Below, in pieces: positions 8,084 through 17,415 of a stretch of 64,000 bases of DNA. The notes under the pieces are model-generated. The model searched no databases and was not told the DNA's origin. It saw only the letters and a program-made list of their open reading frames with translations. This DNA comes from Mycobacterium sp. SMC-4 (GTDB taxonomy: Bacteria > Actinomycetota > Actinomycetes > Mycobacteriales > Mycobacteriaceae): the NCBI RefSeq assembly GCF_025263265.1, contig NZ_CP079869.1, positions 620,001 to 684,000 on the forward strand, read 5' to 3'. Position numbers and translations under genes: made by a program. Each line of letters opens with the position of its first letter. Position 1 is the stretch's first letter.

Positions 8084-9307
8084 ATGGCATCGACTGCGGT
8101 CGTCCGCGCCGACCGCAGACGCCCCAAAGACCGCAAACAACAGATCGCTCGAGCGTCGGCGGAAGCGTTCAGCGAGCTTGGTTACCACGCAGTAAGTATG
8201 GAGGACATCGCCTCGCGCGTGGGCGTTACGGCCGCATCGCTGTATCGGCATTATTCGGGCAAGTACGACTTGTTCCGCGCGGCGGTCCTGGGGCTGGGTG
8301 AGCAGCAGGTCGCCGCCACTGCGTTCGTCGACGCCGACTCTGACTCCCAGCCCGCGCAACTCTGGGAGCGGATCGTCGGTGCGCTGATCGACACCTCGAT
8401 CAAGAATCGTGCCAGCGGGGGGCTGTACCGGTGGGAGGCCCGCTATCTTCGGGAGCCCGACCAGGCCGTGATCAACGAGCAACTCAAGATGGTCAACCGC
8501 CGCCTGCAGCGGCCGCTGGCGCAGTTGCACCCCGAACTGGGCAGTCGGCAGCGGTGGGTGCTCTCAGCGTCGGTGCTCAGTGTGATCGCGAGCATCACAG
8601 ACCACCGGACCAAGCTTCCGGCCGACGAAATTCGTCGGTTGCTGGCCGACCTGGCGCGCCGACTGCGTGATGTTCACCTACCGCCGTGGGCCGCCGATGA
8701 CGAGCGCAGAGAGCCCCGCGGCCGCCCACTCGACGCGGCCGGCGAGTACGAGTTGACCCTTGCCGCGGCGCTGCGGCTGTTCCACGAGCACGGATACCGT
8801 GAGACCGGAATGGACGACATCGCCTCGGCGATCGGTCTGCCGGCGTCGAGCATCTACCGCTTCTTCAGCGGCAAAAGCGCGCTCCTGACCGCCATCTACC
8901 GGCGCGCCGCCGACCGGGTCTCCGGGGACGCGAGCACCATTCTGGCCACCGCACCAGATGCCCGCGCGGCGATCGAGCGGCTGATCGCCGCCTACGTGTG
9001 GCGCTTTCTCGCCGTGCCCGAGCTGGCCTATGTGTATTACGCGGAGCGGATCAACGTCCCGCCCGAAGACCGCGCCACGTTGCACAACATCCAACGCGCC
9101 ACCGTGGAGGCGTGGGCGCGTCAGGTGGTCGCGGCGTGCCCGGACCGGTCCGAGGTTGAGTCCAGATTCGCTGTGCAGGCAGCGTTCGGACTCGTCGTCG
9201 ACATCGGACCGATGATGGCCGATGTCGACACCGACTCGGCCCGGTCGATCATCACCGCGTTCATGCGCAAGCTTCTGCTCGAAGAACCCGTTTCCGATCC
9301 GCACTGA
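8084..9307 (+). CDS. mce3R: Tandem double-TetR transcriptional regulator, Mce3R-like
   Basis: 407-residue protein with two complete TetR units in one chain. The first helix-turn-helix is at about residues 21-65 (SMEDIASRVGVTAASLYRHY) and the second at about 223-268 (GMDDIASAIGLPASSIYRFF), each followed by a helical ligand-binding half. M. tuberculosis Mce3R (Rv1963c) has this rare architecture and almost the same length, and represses the mce3 operon. Here the gene lies directly upstream of yrbE/mce genes and on the same strand. A single chain with two DNA-binding heads suits a non-palindromic or direct-repeat operator; candidates are annotated at 8012-8036 and 9353-9399. The start is ATG at 8084, with a -10-like element close by. 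Confidence 0.88.
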   Translation: MASTAVVRADRRRPKDRKQQIARASAEAFSELGYHAVSMEDIASRVGVTAASLYRHYSGKYDLFRAAVLGLGEQQVAATAFVDADSDSQPAQLWERIVGALIDTSIKNRASGGLYRWEARYLREPDQAVINEQLKMVNRRLQRPLAQLHPELGSRQRWVLSASVLSVIASITDHRTKLPADEIRRLLADLARRLRDVHLPPWAADDERREPRGRPLDAAGEYELTLAAALRLFHEHGYRETGMDDIASAIGLPASSIYRFFSGKSALLTAIYRRAADRVSGDASTILATAPDARAAIERLIAAYVWRFLAVPELAYVYYAERINVPPEDRATLHNIQRATVEAWARQVVAACPDRSEVESRFAVQAAFGLVVDIGPMMADVDTDSARSIITAFMRKLLLEEPVSDPH

Positions 9308-9352
9308 AATCTACGAGTGCGTCAATCGCAACACGGTCACCGGCCGGTACCT

Positions 9353-9410
9353 AATAAGTTAATGAAAGATTCGCGAAACCTTGACGCAATCCGCGAGACG
9401 GTCATACGGT
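9353..9410 (+). promoter_or_regulatory. mce operon promoter with candidate Mce3R operator copy 2
   Basis: A strong sigma-A-like promoter is visible: TTGACG at 9381-9386, an 18-bp spacer, and TACGGT at 9405-9410. Directly upstream lies AATAAGTTAATG plus TTCGCGAAA (9353-9378), which resembles the element before the Mce3R-like gene. ATTCGCGAAAC (9369-9379) and ATCCGCGAGAC (9389-9399) form a direct repeat matching at 9 of 11 positions and spaced exactly 20 bp, flanking the -35. That geometry would let two DNA-binding heads of one Mce3R chain sit on the same DNA face. The remaining leader, about 150 bp up to the yrbE start, shows no convincing gene. Confidence 0.6.
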
Positions 9411-9563
9411 ATGTCGACCATCGAGGACTGAGTTGCGTCAGCGGACGGTGGCCGAAATCGGAAGGCGTGGAACGAGCCAGTCATGCGCCTGGGCTGACCG
9501 CAGGCGCGACGGCGCCTCATCGCGCTGGTGTCGGGATGCGCTGTGGCGGAGTGGATTTCAGGT

Positions 9564-10421
9564 ATGACTATGAGAGATCAACCGGTCCGTCAGGATGACT
9601 CCGTACATGCCATCGGGGACTGGGCCGGCGGTTATGTGCGCCGCCATCCGATGGCGTCGCTGGGTACCGTCGGAGATCAGTTCGTCCTGGGCGTGCGCAC
9701 GCTGCAGTACTTCTTCATCGATCTGTTCACCGGACGATTCCAATGGCAGGAGTTCATCCGGCAGGGCGCGTTCATGGCAGGCACCTCTGTACTGCCAACG
9801 GTGTTGGTGGCGTTGCCGATCGGGGTGACGTTGTCGATCCAGTTCGCGCTGCTGGCCGGGCAGGTCGGTGCGACGTCGTTGGCCGGGGCGGCCAGCGGGT
9901 TGGCGGTGATCCGTCAGGCCGCGTCACTGGTGGCCGCGATCCTGATGGCCGCCGCCGTCGGGTCAGCGATCACTGCAGACCTGGGCTCCCGCAAGATGCG
10001 CGAGGAGACCGACGCGATGGAAGTCATGGGCGTCTCGGTGATCCGGCGGTTGGTGGTGCCGCGCTTCGCTGCCGCGATCATGATCGGCGTGGCGCTGACC
10101 GGTGTGGTGTGCTTCGTGGGCTTCTTGGCCAGCTATCTGTTCAACGTGTACTTCCAGAACGGTGCGCCGGGCAGCTTCGTGGCCACCTTCGCCTCCTTCA
10201 CCACGACCGGCGACATGGTCGTCGCACTGGTCAAGGCGGTGATCTTCGGCGCGATCGTGGCCGTGGTGGCCTGCCAGAAAGGTCTGTCCACCCAAGGCGG
10301 GCCGACCGGAGTGGCGAACTCGGTCAACGCGGCTGTCGTGGAGTCCATTCTGGTGCTCATGGTGGTCAACGTCGGGATCAGCCAGCTCTACATCATGATG
10401 TTCCCCCGGGTCGGCCTGTAA
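9564..10421 (+). CDS. yrbE3A: YrbEA permease of an mce3-type lipid importer
   Basis: MlaE/YrbE-family integral membrane permease, first gene of the mce operon. With YrbEB it would form the transmembrane channel of an MceG-energised ABC-type lipid importer. The 285-residue product has several hydrophobic segments (for example LPTVLVALPIGVTLSIQFALLAG and AAIMIGVALTGVVCFVGFLASYLF) and the family core TADLGSRKMREETDAMEVMGV. The open frame begins at 9528, but ATG codons at 9564 and 9570 follow an AGGT element; 9564 is used and 9570 is possible. It is preceded by the promoter at 9381-9410. No ATPase gene is present, as is usual because mceG lies elsewhere. Confidence 0.92.
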   Translation: MTMRDQPVRQDDSVHAIGDWAGGYVRRHPMASLGTVGDQFVLGVRTLQYFFIDLFTGRFQWQEFIRQGAFMAGTSVLPTVLVALPIGVTLSIQFALLAGQVGATSLAGAASGLAVIRQAASLVAAILMAAAVGSAITADLGSRKMREETDAMEVMGVSVIRRLVVPRFAAAIMIGVALTGVVCFVGFLASYLFNVYFQNGAPGSFVATFASFTTTGDMVVALVKAVIFGAIVAVVACQKGLSTQGGPTGVANSVNAAVVESILVLMVVNVGISQLYIMMFPRVGL

Positions 10422-10451
10422 ACCATCGCGGCCTCGACATTCTCCCCGGCC

Positions 10452-11282
10452 GTGCTCGGCGGGGTGCGGCGCGCGTACCGCGCGACGACGGCACCGATCA
10501 TCCGGCTCGGGCACATGCTGGTGTTCTTCGTCCGTGCCCTCGCCGGGATTCCGGTGGCGTTCCGGCACTACCGCAAAGAGTTCGTCCGGCTGCTCTCCGA
10601 CATCGCTTGGGGCAACGGCTCGTTGGTTGTCGGCGGTGGAACCGCCGGGGTCGCTGTCGTGCTCGGCATCACCGTCGGCGCGCTGGTCGGGATCGAGGGC
10701 TACAACTTTCTCGACCTTCTCGGGCTGGGACCGGCGACGGGGATCATCTCGTCGCTGGTCAACACCAGAGAGCTGGCGCCGATCGCGGCGTCGCTGGCCT
10801 TCGCCACCCAGGCGGGGTGCCGGTTCACCGCGCAGCTGGGCTCGATGCGCATCGCCGAGGAGATCGATGCGCTGGAATCCCTTGGTATCCGGCCTATTCC
10901 GTACCTGGTGACGACGCGATTGATGGCCTCGGTGATCGCGGTCATCCCGCTCTACGTCGCCTGCCTGGCCGTGAGCTACCTGACCACCCAGATCGTCGTC
11001 CAGATCATCAGCGGCGGCTCGACCGGGTCCTACCTGCACTATTTCACGCTGATGTTGTCCGGCCAGGACATCGTTTATTCGGTGATCAAGACCGTCATCT
11101 TCGTCTGGATCGCGTCGACGGTCCAGTGCTACTACGGGTTCTACGCCAGCGGCGGACCGGTCGGGGTCGGGGTCGCCGCCGGGCACGCCATGCGCGCCAG
11201 TATCACCGTCGTGATCATGGTGAACATGCTGCTCACCATGGCGCTGTGGTCGGTGGACGCCGGGGCGAGGTTCGGGGGCTGA
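10452..11282 (+). CDS. yrbE3B: YrbEB permease of an mce3-type lipid importer
   Basis: Second MlaE/YrbE permease, 276 residues. The diagnostic loop is FTAQLGSMRIAEEIDALESLGI, and hydrophobic segments flank it on both sides. It begins with GTG at 10452, 30 bp after the yrbE3A stop. No in-frame ATG, GTG or TTG lies further upstream in the gap, so a slightly longer native protein would need a rare start. It ends exactly where mce3A begins. YrbEA and YrbEB are expected to pair as a heterodimer in the inner membrane. Confidence 0.92.
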   Translation: MLGGVRRAYRATTAPIIRLGHMLVFFVRALAGIPVAFRHYRKEFVRLLSDIAWGNGSLVVGGGTAGVAVVLGITVGALVGIEGYNFLDLLGLGPATGIISSLVNTRELAPIAASLAFATQAGCRFTAQLGSMRIAEEIDALESLGIRPIPYLVTTRLMASVIAVIPLYVACLAVSYLTTQIVVQIISGGSTGSYLHYFTLMLSGQDIVYSVIKTVIFVWIASTVQCYYGFYASGGPVGVGVAAGHAMRASITVVIMVNMLLTMALWSVDAGARFGG

Positions 11283-12872
11283 ATGGCGAACTCCTTTGAA
11301 ATGGACGGGCGCGGTCCCACCGACCGGCAGCTTCTGGGCAGCGGTCTGGCTCTGCTGGTCGTCGTCGCGTTGGTCACCGCAACACTGTTGGTCAAGTCGA
11401 CCGGACGCCTGGAGCCGGTGATCCGGGTGATGGCCGCGATGGTCAACGTCGGTGACGGTCTGCCGCAGCGCTCCGACGTGAAGTATCACGGTGTGCTCGT
11501 CGGTGCGGTCACCGGCGTCACCCCGGCAGCGCACGGCGACCCCAACTTCGTCCACATCGATCTCAAACGCGAATACGCCGGCTCGATCCCGGCCGGGGTG
11601 ACCGCACGGGTGGTGCCCAGCAACGTCTTCGCGGTGTCCTCGGTGCAACTCGTGGACCCCGGCGGCACGAGCGCCGGCGCGCCGATCGAGGCCGGTGCGG
11701 TCATCCCGGAGGACACCGAGCTTCCGACCGTGCTGTTTCAGACCACGATCAGCAAGTTGCGCGACATCCTCGCCGCGACCGGCCGAGGCCGTGAGGACCA
11801 CACGATCGGCATTCTTGCTGCGGTCAACGCAGCCACCCAGGGCCGTCGTACCGAATTGTTGACCAGTGGTGCGCAGTTGAATCGGATGGTCGACGAACTC
11901 GACCAGATCATCGCCACCGAACCGGGTCCGACCACGGTGTCGGCACTGGTCGAGGCGACTCGCGGTCTGGCACAGACCGCACCCGATCTCGTCGACGCGC
12001 TGCACCAGGCAGTCCAGCCGATGCGCACGCTGGTCGAACAGGACGCTCAGTTGACCTCGCTGGTCAACGGGGGCATCCACACGGTGGGGACCACCCACAC
12101 GGCGCTGCACAACCACACCGACCGCCTGGTACAGATCACCACCGAGCTGACCCCGGTGATCGGTTCGCTGGCCAACACCTCGCACCACTGGTTGCCCGCT
12201 TTCGTGAAGCTCAACGGCCTGTCGGACAAGTTCTTCGACGAGGTGTGGATTCACGAGCAGGACATCGGCAACATGCGGGTGAATCTGTCGTTCACCCCGA
12301 GCTACAGCTACACCAGGGCCGATTGCCCGCAGTACGCCGGGCTGAAGGGGCCGAGTTGCTTCACCGCGCCGCTGGTCCCGACGCGCGCGTCGTTGCCCGA
12401 TCAGCTGTTGCCGCAGAATTACCAGCCGCCACCGGATCTGGCACCACCGGCGGGCACCGAGATCGGACCGAACGGCAACCTGATCGCCGTCGGACCGCCG
12501 CTGGTGAACCCGTATCCGAACCTGGCCGATCCGAACCCGGCGCTGCCGCCGTGGATGAGCCCGTCGGCACCGGTGCCTGGCACCGCCAACCCGGACCTGG
12601 TTCCGACGCCACAGCCGCCGGTGCCGTTGTCGCCGCTGGCACCGGTGGCGCCGCGGCCCCCGCACATGCCGCCCCGGCCGCCGGCGCCGGGTCCACCGGC
12701 CGCACCGGCGTCCTTCGGCGGCAATGTGGGACCTGTGGGCAGTAACCAAGAACGTGACCTGCTCGGCGTCGTCACCGGACGGCCGGCCACCGTGGCGACT
12801 CAGCTGTTGCTCGGCCCGGTGGCGCGCGGCACCACGGTGTCGATCTCGGAGAACAGCGAGGAGACCCGATGA
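11283..12872 (+). CDS. mce3A: MceA-type protein, first Mce subunit
   Basis: Mce/MlaD-family secreted lipid-shuttle subunit of 529 residues. A single membrane anchor lies at about residues 18-37 (LGSGLALLVVVALVTATLLV), followed by the MCE domain with KYHGVLVGAVTGV and VPSNVFAVSSVQLVDP, then a long helical region, and a proline-rich tail of about 120 residues rich in PPP and PAP. Six such proteins (A-F) form the periplasmic hexamer that carries lipid through the periplasm. The start ATG follows the yrbE3B stop with no gap, and its stop overlaps mce3B by four bases. The proline-rich tail is typical of some Mce subunits. Confidence 0.9.
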   Translation: MANSFEMDGRGPTDRQLLGSGLALLVVVALVTATLLVKSTGRLEPVIRVMAAMVNVGDGLPQRSDVKYHGVLVGAVTGVTPAAHGDPNFVHIDLKREYAGSIPAGVTARVVPSNVFAVSSVQLVDPGGTSAGAPIEAGAVIPEDTELPTVLFQTTISKLRDILAATGRGREDHTIGILAAVNAATQGRRTELLTSGAQLNRMVDELDQIIATEPGPTTVSALVEATRGLAQTAPDLVDALHQAVQPMRTLVEQDAQLTSLVNGGIHTVGTTHTALHNHTDRLVQITTELTPVIGSLANTSHHWLPAFVKLNGLSDKFFDEVWIHEQDIGNMRVNLSFTPSYSYTRADCPQYAGLKGPSCFTAPLVPTRASLPDQLLPQNYQPPPDLAPPAGTEIGPNGNLIAVGPPLVNPYPNLADPNPALPPWMSPSAPVPGTANPDLVPTPQPPVPLSPLAPVAPRPPHMPPRPPAPGPPAAPASFGGNVGPVGSNQERDLLGVVTGRPATVATQLLLGPVARGTTVSISENSEETR

Positions 12873-13924
12873 ATTACCGCGGTGCGCTGGTGGGGCTGTC
12901 GCTCTTCATGGCCGTGGCGATGACGTTGACGTGGTTGGTCTATGTCACCCTGCGCCGTGACGTCGCGGGACCCACAGTGCCGTACGCGGCGATGTTCACC
13001 GACGTGTTCGGCCTTCGCGAGGGTGACGATGTGCGGATGGCCGGTGTACGGGTCGGTCGTGTCGAAAAGATCGAGCTGCAGGGCGATCTGGCGAAGGTCT
13101 CGTTCGTCGTGCAGAGCGACCAGCAGGTGCTCGGTACCACGGTGGCGTCGGTGACCTACCAGAACATCGTCGGGCAACGCTATCTCGGCCTGTCGCTAGG
13201 ACGAACCGGCGATCCGGGACCGCTGCCGCCCGACAGTGTGATCCCGCTCGAACGCTCCGACCCGTCCTTCGACGTGACGACGCTGCTCAACGGCTATGAA
13301 CCGTTGTTCAGTTTGCTCAATCCGCGCGATGCCGACAATCTCACCCGGGGTGTCATCGAGTCGCTGCAGGGTGACGAATCCGCGATCTTCGCCTTGGTCA
13401 ACCAGACGTCTGAGTTGACCGAATCGTTCGCCGGTCGCGACGAGGAACTCGGTGCGGTGATCACCGATCTGAACACCGTGATGGCCAACCTGGCTCAGCA
13501 CAACGACAGTCTCGACCAGGTCGTGACCGAGGTGCAGTCGGTGGTGTCGACCTTCGATCGACAGCGTCCCGCGCTGGTGGCCTCGACCGGATCGCTGGCG
13601 AGGGTGATGACCCAGCTCTCGGAGATCACCGATGAGGTGTACCCGTCACTGAACGAACTGGTGCAACGCGAGCCGGGTTTCGCTCAGCACCTGGTGAGCA
13701 TCGAACCGCAGCTGGCATTCACCGGCGGCAATTTGCCGCTGTTGCTCAAGGGATTTGCCCGGATCACCGGTGACGGGGCGTACGCCAACGCCTACGGGTG
13801 TGATCTCAATGCCACCGGTTTCTTCCCCGGCCTCAACGACGTCACGCCGATCATCGTGGACGCCGCGACACCGGGCAACAAAGCCAGATACACCCCCAAG
13901 TGCAGGAACATGGCCAATGGCTGA
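12869..13924 (+). CDS. mce3B: MceB-type protein
   Basis: Mce-family protein of 351 residues. A short N-terminal anchor (GALVGLSLFMAVAMTLTWLVYV) is followed by the MCE domain with FGLREGDDVRMAGVRVGRV and YQNIVGQRYLGLSLG, then a helical coiled region and a C-terminal part with two cysteines (YGCDLNATG and PKCRNM) that could form a disulphide outside the membrane. ATGA overlap with mce3A and an eight-base overlap with mce3C indicate one polycistronic message. Its role is one ring position in the hetero-hexameric Mce tube. Confidence 0.9.
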   Translation: MNYRGALVGLSLFMAVAMTLTWLVYVTLRRDVAGPTVPYAAMFTDVFGLREGDDVRMAGVRVGRVEKIELQGDLAKVSFVVQSDQQVLGTTVASVTYQNIVGQRYLGLSLGRTGDPGPLPPDSVIPLERSDPSFDVTTLLNGYEPLFSLLNPRDADNLTRGVIESLQGDESAIFALVNQTSELTESFAGRDEELGAVITDLNTVMANLAQHNDSLDQVVTEVQSVVSTFDRQRPALVASTGSLARVMTQLSEITDEVYPSLNELVQREPGFAQHLVSIEPQLAFTGGNLPLLLKGFARITGDGAYANAYGCDLNATGFFPGLNDVTPIIVDAATPGNKARYTPKCRNMANG

Positions 13925-14954
13925 AACTCAGAGGGTTCGCCGGCGACCGCTGGAGGAGCGCAGCAAGCTCGGGCTCGGGATCATCGCGGTCGCGGTGGTG
14001 GCTGTGCTGGTCGCGGCGCTGCTGCTGGTCAGGGCGGCCGATGTCGGCTACCGACATTTCACCGCGCAGTTCCTGCAGGCCGCGGCGCTACAGCCGGGCA
14101 ACCCGGTCACCGTCGCCGGTATCCCGGTCGGCGAGGTGACGTCGATGAAACTGGCCGGCGATCATGTCGAGGCGCGCTTCACGGTGCGCAATGACGTTGC
14201 ACTCGGCCAAGATTCGCGGGCGATCATCAAGGTCACCACCATTCTGGGTTCGCGGTACCTCGCGCTGCAGCCCGCCGGCGAGGGATCGCTGCCCGACGCC
14301 CGGTTCGACCTGGCGCACACCGAGGTTCCATACGACCTACAGGAAGCTCTGACCGATGTCGCCACCACCTACGAACAAGTCGACTCCGACAAGTTTGCCG
14401 AGTCGCTGAGCGTCTTGGGGCAGCAGCTGCAGGGCCTGCCGGCGATCGTGCCGCAGGCGATGCAGAACACCCATACCCTCTCGACGATCATCGCCGATCG
14501 CCGCGACCAACTCGGCGCGTTGTTGGAGACCACCGAGGTGGTCAGCACCACGCTGCGACGTCAACAAGCCAATATCGCCAGCATGGTGCGGCAGGGCAAC
14601 GATCTGGTCGGCGAGTTCGTCGTCCGCCGCGCCTCGTTTCACGCGATGATGGACGCGATCACCAACCTCGTCCAGATGCTCAGTGATCTCGTCATCGACG
14701 ACCGTGCCGAGCTGGAAGCGCTATTGGTCGACGTCCGCGAGCTGTCCGGCATGCTCGGCCAGCACGACGATCTGGTCCGCAGCATCCTGCAGACGGCCCC
14801 GGTCGCGCTGCGCGGTCTGGCCAATGCCACCGGCAGCGGGAATGCGGTCGACTTCAACGTCGCCAATGGGCTGCTCATCGATTCGTGGATGTGCGCGATC
14901 AGTGGTCGTGCCAAACAGTTCGAGATGATCCAGTACCTGAAGAACTGCAAGTGA
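13917..14954 (+). CDS. mce3C: MceC-type protein
   Basis: 345-residue Mce-family protein. A basic start (RVRRRPLEERSK) precedes a membrane anchor LGIIAVAVVAVLVAALLLV, the MCE domain (LQPGNPVTVAGIPVGEVTSM and ILGSRYLALQPAG) and a long helical part rich in Gln, Leu and Asp. The ATG at 13917 lies inside the last codons of mce3B (ATGGCTGA). The open frame extends upstream to 13755, but that stretch overlaps mce3B and lacks a signal, so it is not used. Two C-terminal cysteines (WMCAISG and LKNCK) again suggest a disulphide. Confidence 0.9.
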   Translation: MAETQRVRRRPLEERSKLGLGIIAVAVVAVLVAALLLVRAADVGYRHFTAQFLQAAALQPGNPVTVAGIPVGEVTSMKLAGDHVEARFTVRNDVALGQDSRAIIKVTTILGSRYLALQPAGEGSLPDARFDLAHTEVPYDLQEALTDVATTYEQVDSDKFAESLSVLGQQLQGLPAIVPQAMQNTHTLSTIIADRRDQLGALLETTEVVSTTLRRQQANIASMVRQGNDLVGEFVVRRASFHAMMDAITNLVQMLSDLVIDDRAELEALLVDVRELSGMLGQHDDLVRSILQTAPVALRGLANATGSGNAVDFNVANGLLIDSWMCAISGRAKQFEMIQYLKNCK

Positions 14955-16072
14955 TGAGCGCGCGGACGAAAGTCATGACGCTGATCGCCGTCATCGGTGT
15001 CATCGTCGTCGTGATCGCCGCGGTGGGGATCTCCTACGCATCAGACCGGCTCAATACCATCTCGGTCACCGCGCAGTTCGACAGTGCGGCCGGGCTTTAC
15101 GAAGGCAACACGGTTGCGGTGCTGGGGATGCCGGTGGGCAAGGTCACCAAGATCGTGCCCAAGGGTGGATATGTCGAGGTCGAATTCACCGTCGACGGCG
15201 ACGTCCCGGTGCCGGCCGATGCGCAGGCGGTGACCATATCGAACTCGATCCTGACCGACCGGCAGATCGAGCTGACGCCGCCCTATCGGGGGGACGGGCC
15301 GACGCTGCAGAACAACGATACGATCGGGCTGCATCGCACCCGGACCCCGGTGGAGTTCGCGCAGGTTCTCGACGTGCTCGACAAGCTGTCCACTTCGCTG
15401 CGTGGAGACGGTAAGGGCAACGGACCGATCGGCGATGTGGTCGATGCCAGTGCTGCCATCGTCGACGGCAACGGTCAGCAGATGAAGGACGCTCTCGGTG
15501 AACTGTCGAATGCGCTGCGGCTCAGCTCCAATCGCGGTGCGGTCACCCGCGATCAGCTGACCGCGATCATCCGTAACGTCAGCACGTTGTTCGAAGCGGC
15601 AGCCGACAACGACGCCACGCTGCGTGAGTTCGGTTCCAGCATCCGGCAGCTGAGCCAGGTGCTCGCCGATGAGAACTTCGGGACCGGCAGCACCGGCCGG
15701 AAGATCAACGACGTGATCGATCAGTTGGGCGAGGTGCTCGACACCCACCGGGACGCGGTCAAAGACATCGTCGCCAGCGGCGATACTGCGCTGACGACCG
15801 CGGTGGACCATCAGCGCGACCTCGCCGAGTTCCTCGACGTGGCTCCGCTGACGCTGGACAACATCTACAACGCGATTGACCGGACCAACGGTTCGGTACG
15901 GGTCCATCTGCTCATCGACAAGGTGCTGTTCGACACCCAGACCGTCAAAGAGATGTGCAACATGATGGGCCTGCGTCAGCTCGGTTGTAGCACTGGGACT
16001 CTGCAGGACTTCGGTCCGGACTTCGGGTTGAGCTATGTCCTCGATGGACTCGCGGCGATGGGGCAGAAGTGA
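14954..16072 (+). CDS. mce3D: MceD-type protein
   Basis: 372-residue Mce-family protein with anchor LIAVIGVIVVVIAAVGISYA, then the MCE domain (GLYEGNTVAVLGMPVGKVTKI and ISNSILTDRQIEL) and a helical tail ending near CNMMGLRQLGCSTGT. The start ATG at 14954 shares its first base with the mce3C stop. An in-frame GTG one codon upstream is an alternative. It is co-transcribed with its neighbours, as all junctions in this operon overlap or abut. Confidence 0.9.
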   Translation: MSARTKVMTLIAVIGVIVVVIAAVGISYASDRLNTISVTAQFDSAAGLYEGNTVAVLGMPVGKVTKIVPKGGYVEVEFTVDGDVPVPADAQAVTISNSILTDRQIELTPPYRGDGPTLQNNDTIGLHRTRTPVEFAQVLDVLDKLSTSLRGDGKGNGPIGDVVDASAAIVDGNGQQMKDALGELSNALRLSSNRGAVTRDQLTAIIRNVSTLFEAAADNDATLREFGSSIRQLSQVLADENFGTGSTGRKINDVIDQLGEVLDTHRDAVKDIVASGDTALTTAVDHQRDLAEFLDVAPLTLDNIYNAIDRTNGSVRVHLLIDKVLFDTQTVKEMCNMMGLRQLGCSTGTLQDFGPDFGLSYVLDGLAAMGQK

Positions 16073-17415
16073 TGGCGGGCCGGGCGAGAACGATTTTGGC
16101 GACCATGTTGGTCGCAGCACTGCCGGTGTCGGGCTGTGCCACCGAAGGATTGGCGAGTCTGCCGCTGCCGGCCCCGACGGGGGGGTCGGGGGGATACACG
16201 CTGACCGCCGTGTTCTCCAACGCGCTCAATCTGCCGGCGATGGCGAAGGTCCGGCTCGGCGGTGCCGACATCGGCCAGCTGGAGTCGATGGTGGCCCGCA
16301 ACTACACGGCGGTGACAACGCTGCGGATCCAGGAGGGCGTGCAGCTGCCGCAGGGCAGTACTGCCGAGTTGCGCTCCGCCACCCCGTTGGGCGACGTGTT
16401 CGTCTCGATCCGCCCGCCCAGCGACGCGCCGGCCGGCGGACCGCTGCTCGGAGACGGCGACACCATCGGAATCGAATCCACCGCGGCCGCAGCCACTGTG
16501 GAGTCGGTGCTCAGTTCGGCGGCGATTCTGGTCAACGGTGGAGCGGTACGCAACTTCACCAACATCATCAACGGTCTGGGCAAGGCGACCGGTGACCAGG
16601 GCCAGGCGTTCGGCGACCTGATCCGAAAGACGAACAACACGCTGGGAACCCTCAATGCGCGTTCCGAGCAGATCTCCACAGCGATGACCGAGACGTCGCG
16701 GTTGGTCGGCCAGCTCGACGCCAAGAACGATGCTCTCGGTGAGCTGATGGAGGCGGCCGGGCCGGCCACCACCACGCTGGCCGCGCACACCGATCAGATC
16801 GCCGAACTGGTGGTCCAGCTCGGTGACACCTCCGATCAGCTACGCAAGTTCCCTTCGATCGCCGGCACCGACACCAGTGGTCGCAGCGTCATCGCTGATG
16901 CCAACACGATCGCCGATGCCTGGAATGACGTGGTGCTCGAACCCGATGCGACACTGTATTCGCTGAACCGGCTGATGCCCCCGCTGATCAAGTCCTCGAC
17001 CAGTAACGCCATTGCGGTGCGCGCCAGCATCGACCGGTTGGTCCTCGGGTCGATCCCTGACATCGGGTTCACCGGCGATCCCGGCCTGCACGGACCCAAG
17101 CGCTACAACTGGCACCAGCTGGTCGGCTCTATCCAGTACACGCTTTTCCGGTTACAGGAGCGGATCGTCGGCAAGGGGCCGGGGGTACCGCAGCTGCCGG
17201 TCCTGCCCAGCCCGACCGAGCCCGGGCAGATCGTCACCGTGCCAGGCACCGCGGAGCCGCCGCCGGGCCCGCAGGCGCCGCCGGCGTCGATATGGGTACC
17301 GCCGCCGACCCCCGCGTCGCAGGCGCCTCCGGGGCCCGGGATACCGGGTCCGGCTGTCCCCGCAGCCCCGGCCCCTGGCCCCGCGCCGCTGCTGCCTGCC
17401 GAGGCACCGCAATGA
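16072..17415 (+). CDS. mce3E: MceE-type lipoprotein (LprM-like position)
   Basis: 447-residue Mce-family protein with a lipoprotein signal: basic start, hydrophobic stretch ILATMLVAALPVSG and lipobox Cys at LPVSGC. This is the expected feature of the E subunit, which is lipid-anchored instead of having a transmembrane helix. The MCE domain follows (LPAMAKVRLGGADIGQLESM, ATPLGDVFVSI), then a helical region and a proline-rich tail of about 70 residues. A GTG three bases upstream (16069) is an equally possible start. The stop overlaps mce3F (ATGA). Confidence 0.9.
   Translation: MAGRARTILATMLVAALPVSGCATEGLASLPLPAPTGGSGGYTLTAVFSNALNLPAMAKVRLGGADIGQLESMVARNYTAVTTLRIQEGVQLPQGSTAELRSATPLGDVFVSIRPPSDAPAGGPLLGDGDTIGIESTAAAATVESVLSSAAILVNGGAVRNFTNIINGLGKATGDQGQAFGDLIRKTNNTLGTLNARSEQISTAMTETSRLVGQLDAKNDALGELMEAAGPATTTLAAHTDQIAELVVQLGDTSDQLRKFPSIAGTDTSGRSVIADANTIADAWNDVVLEPDATLYSLNRLMPPLIKSSTSNAIAVRASIDRLVLGSIPDIGFTGDPGLHGPKRYNWHQLVGSIQYTLFRLQERIVGKGPGVPQLPVLPSPTEPGQIVTVPGTAEPPPGPQAPPASIWVPPPTPASQAPPGPGIPGPAVPAAPAPGPAPLLPAEAPQ

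Noticed and set aside
7848..8090. N-terminal extension of the small membrane protein to 178 residues
   Set aside because: The added part is Arg/Pro-rich, overlaps the start of the divergent regulator and the candidate operator, and has no ribosome site.
9963..12749. 928-codon open frame antisense to the yrbE/mce3A genes
   Set aside because: Low-complexity Arg/His/Gly shadow composition expected from high-GC antisense frames; no motif, and the opposite strand carries clear Mce proteins.
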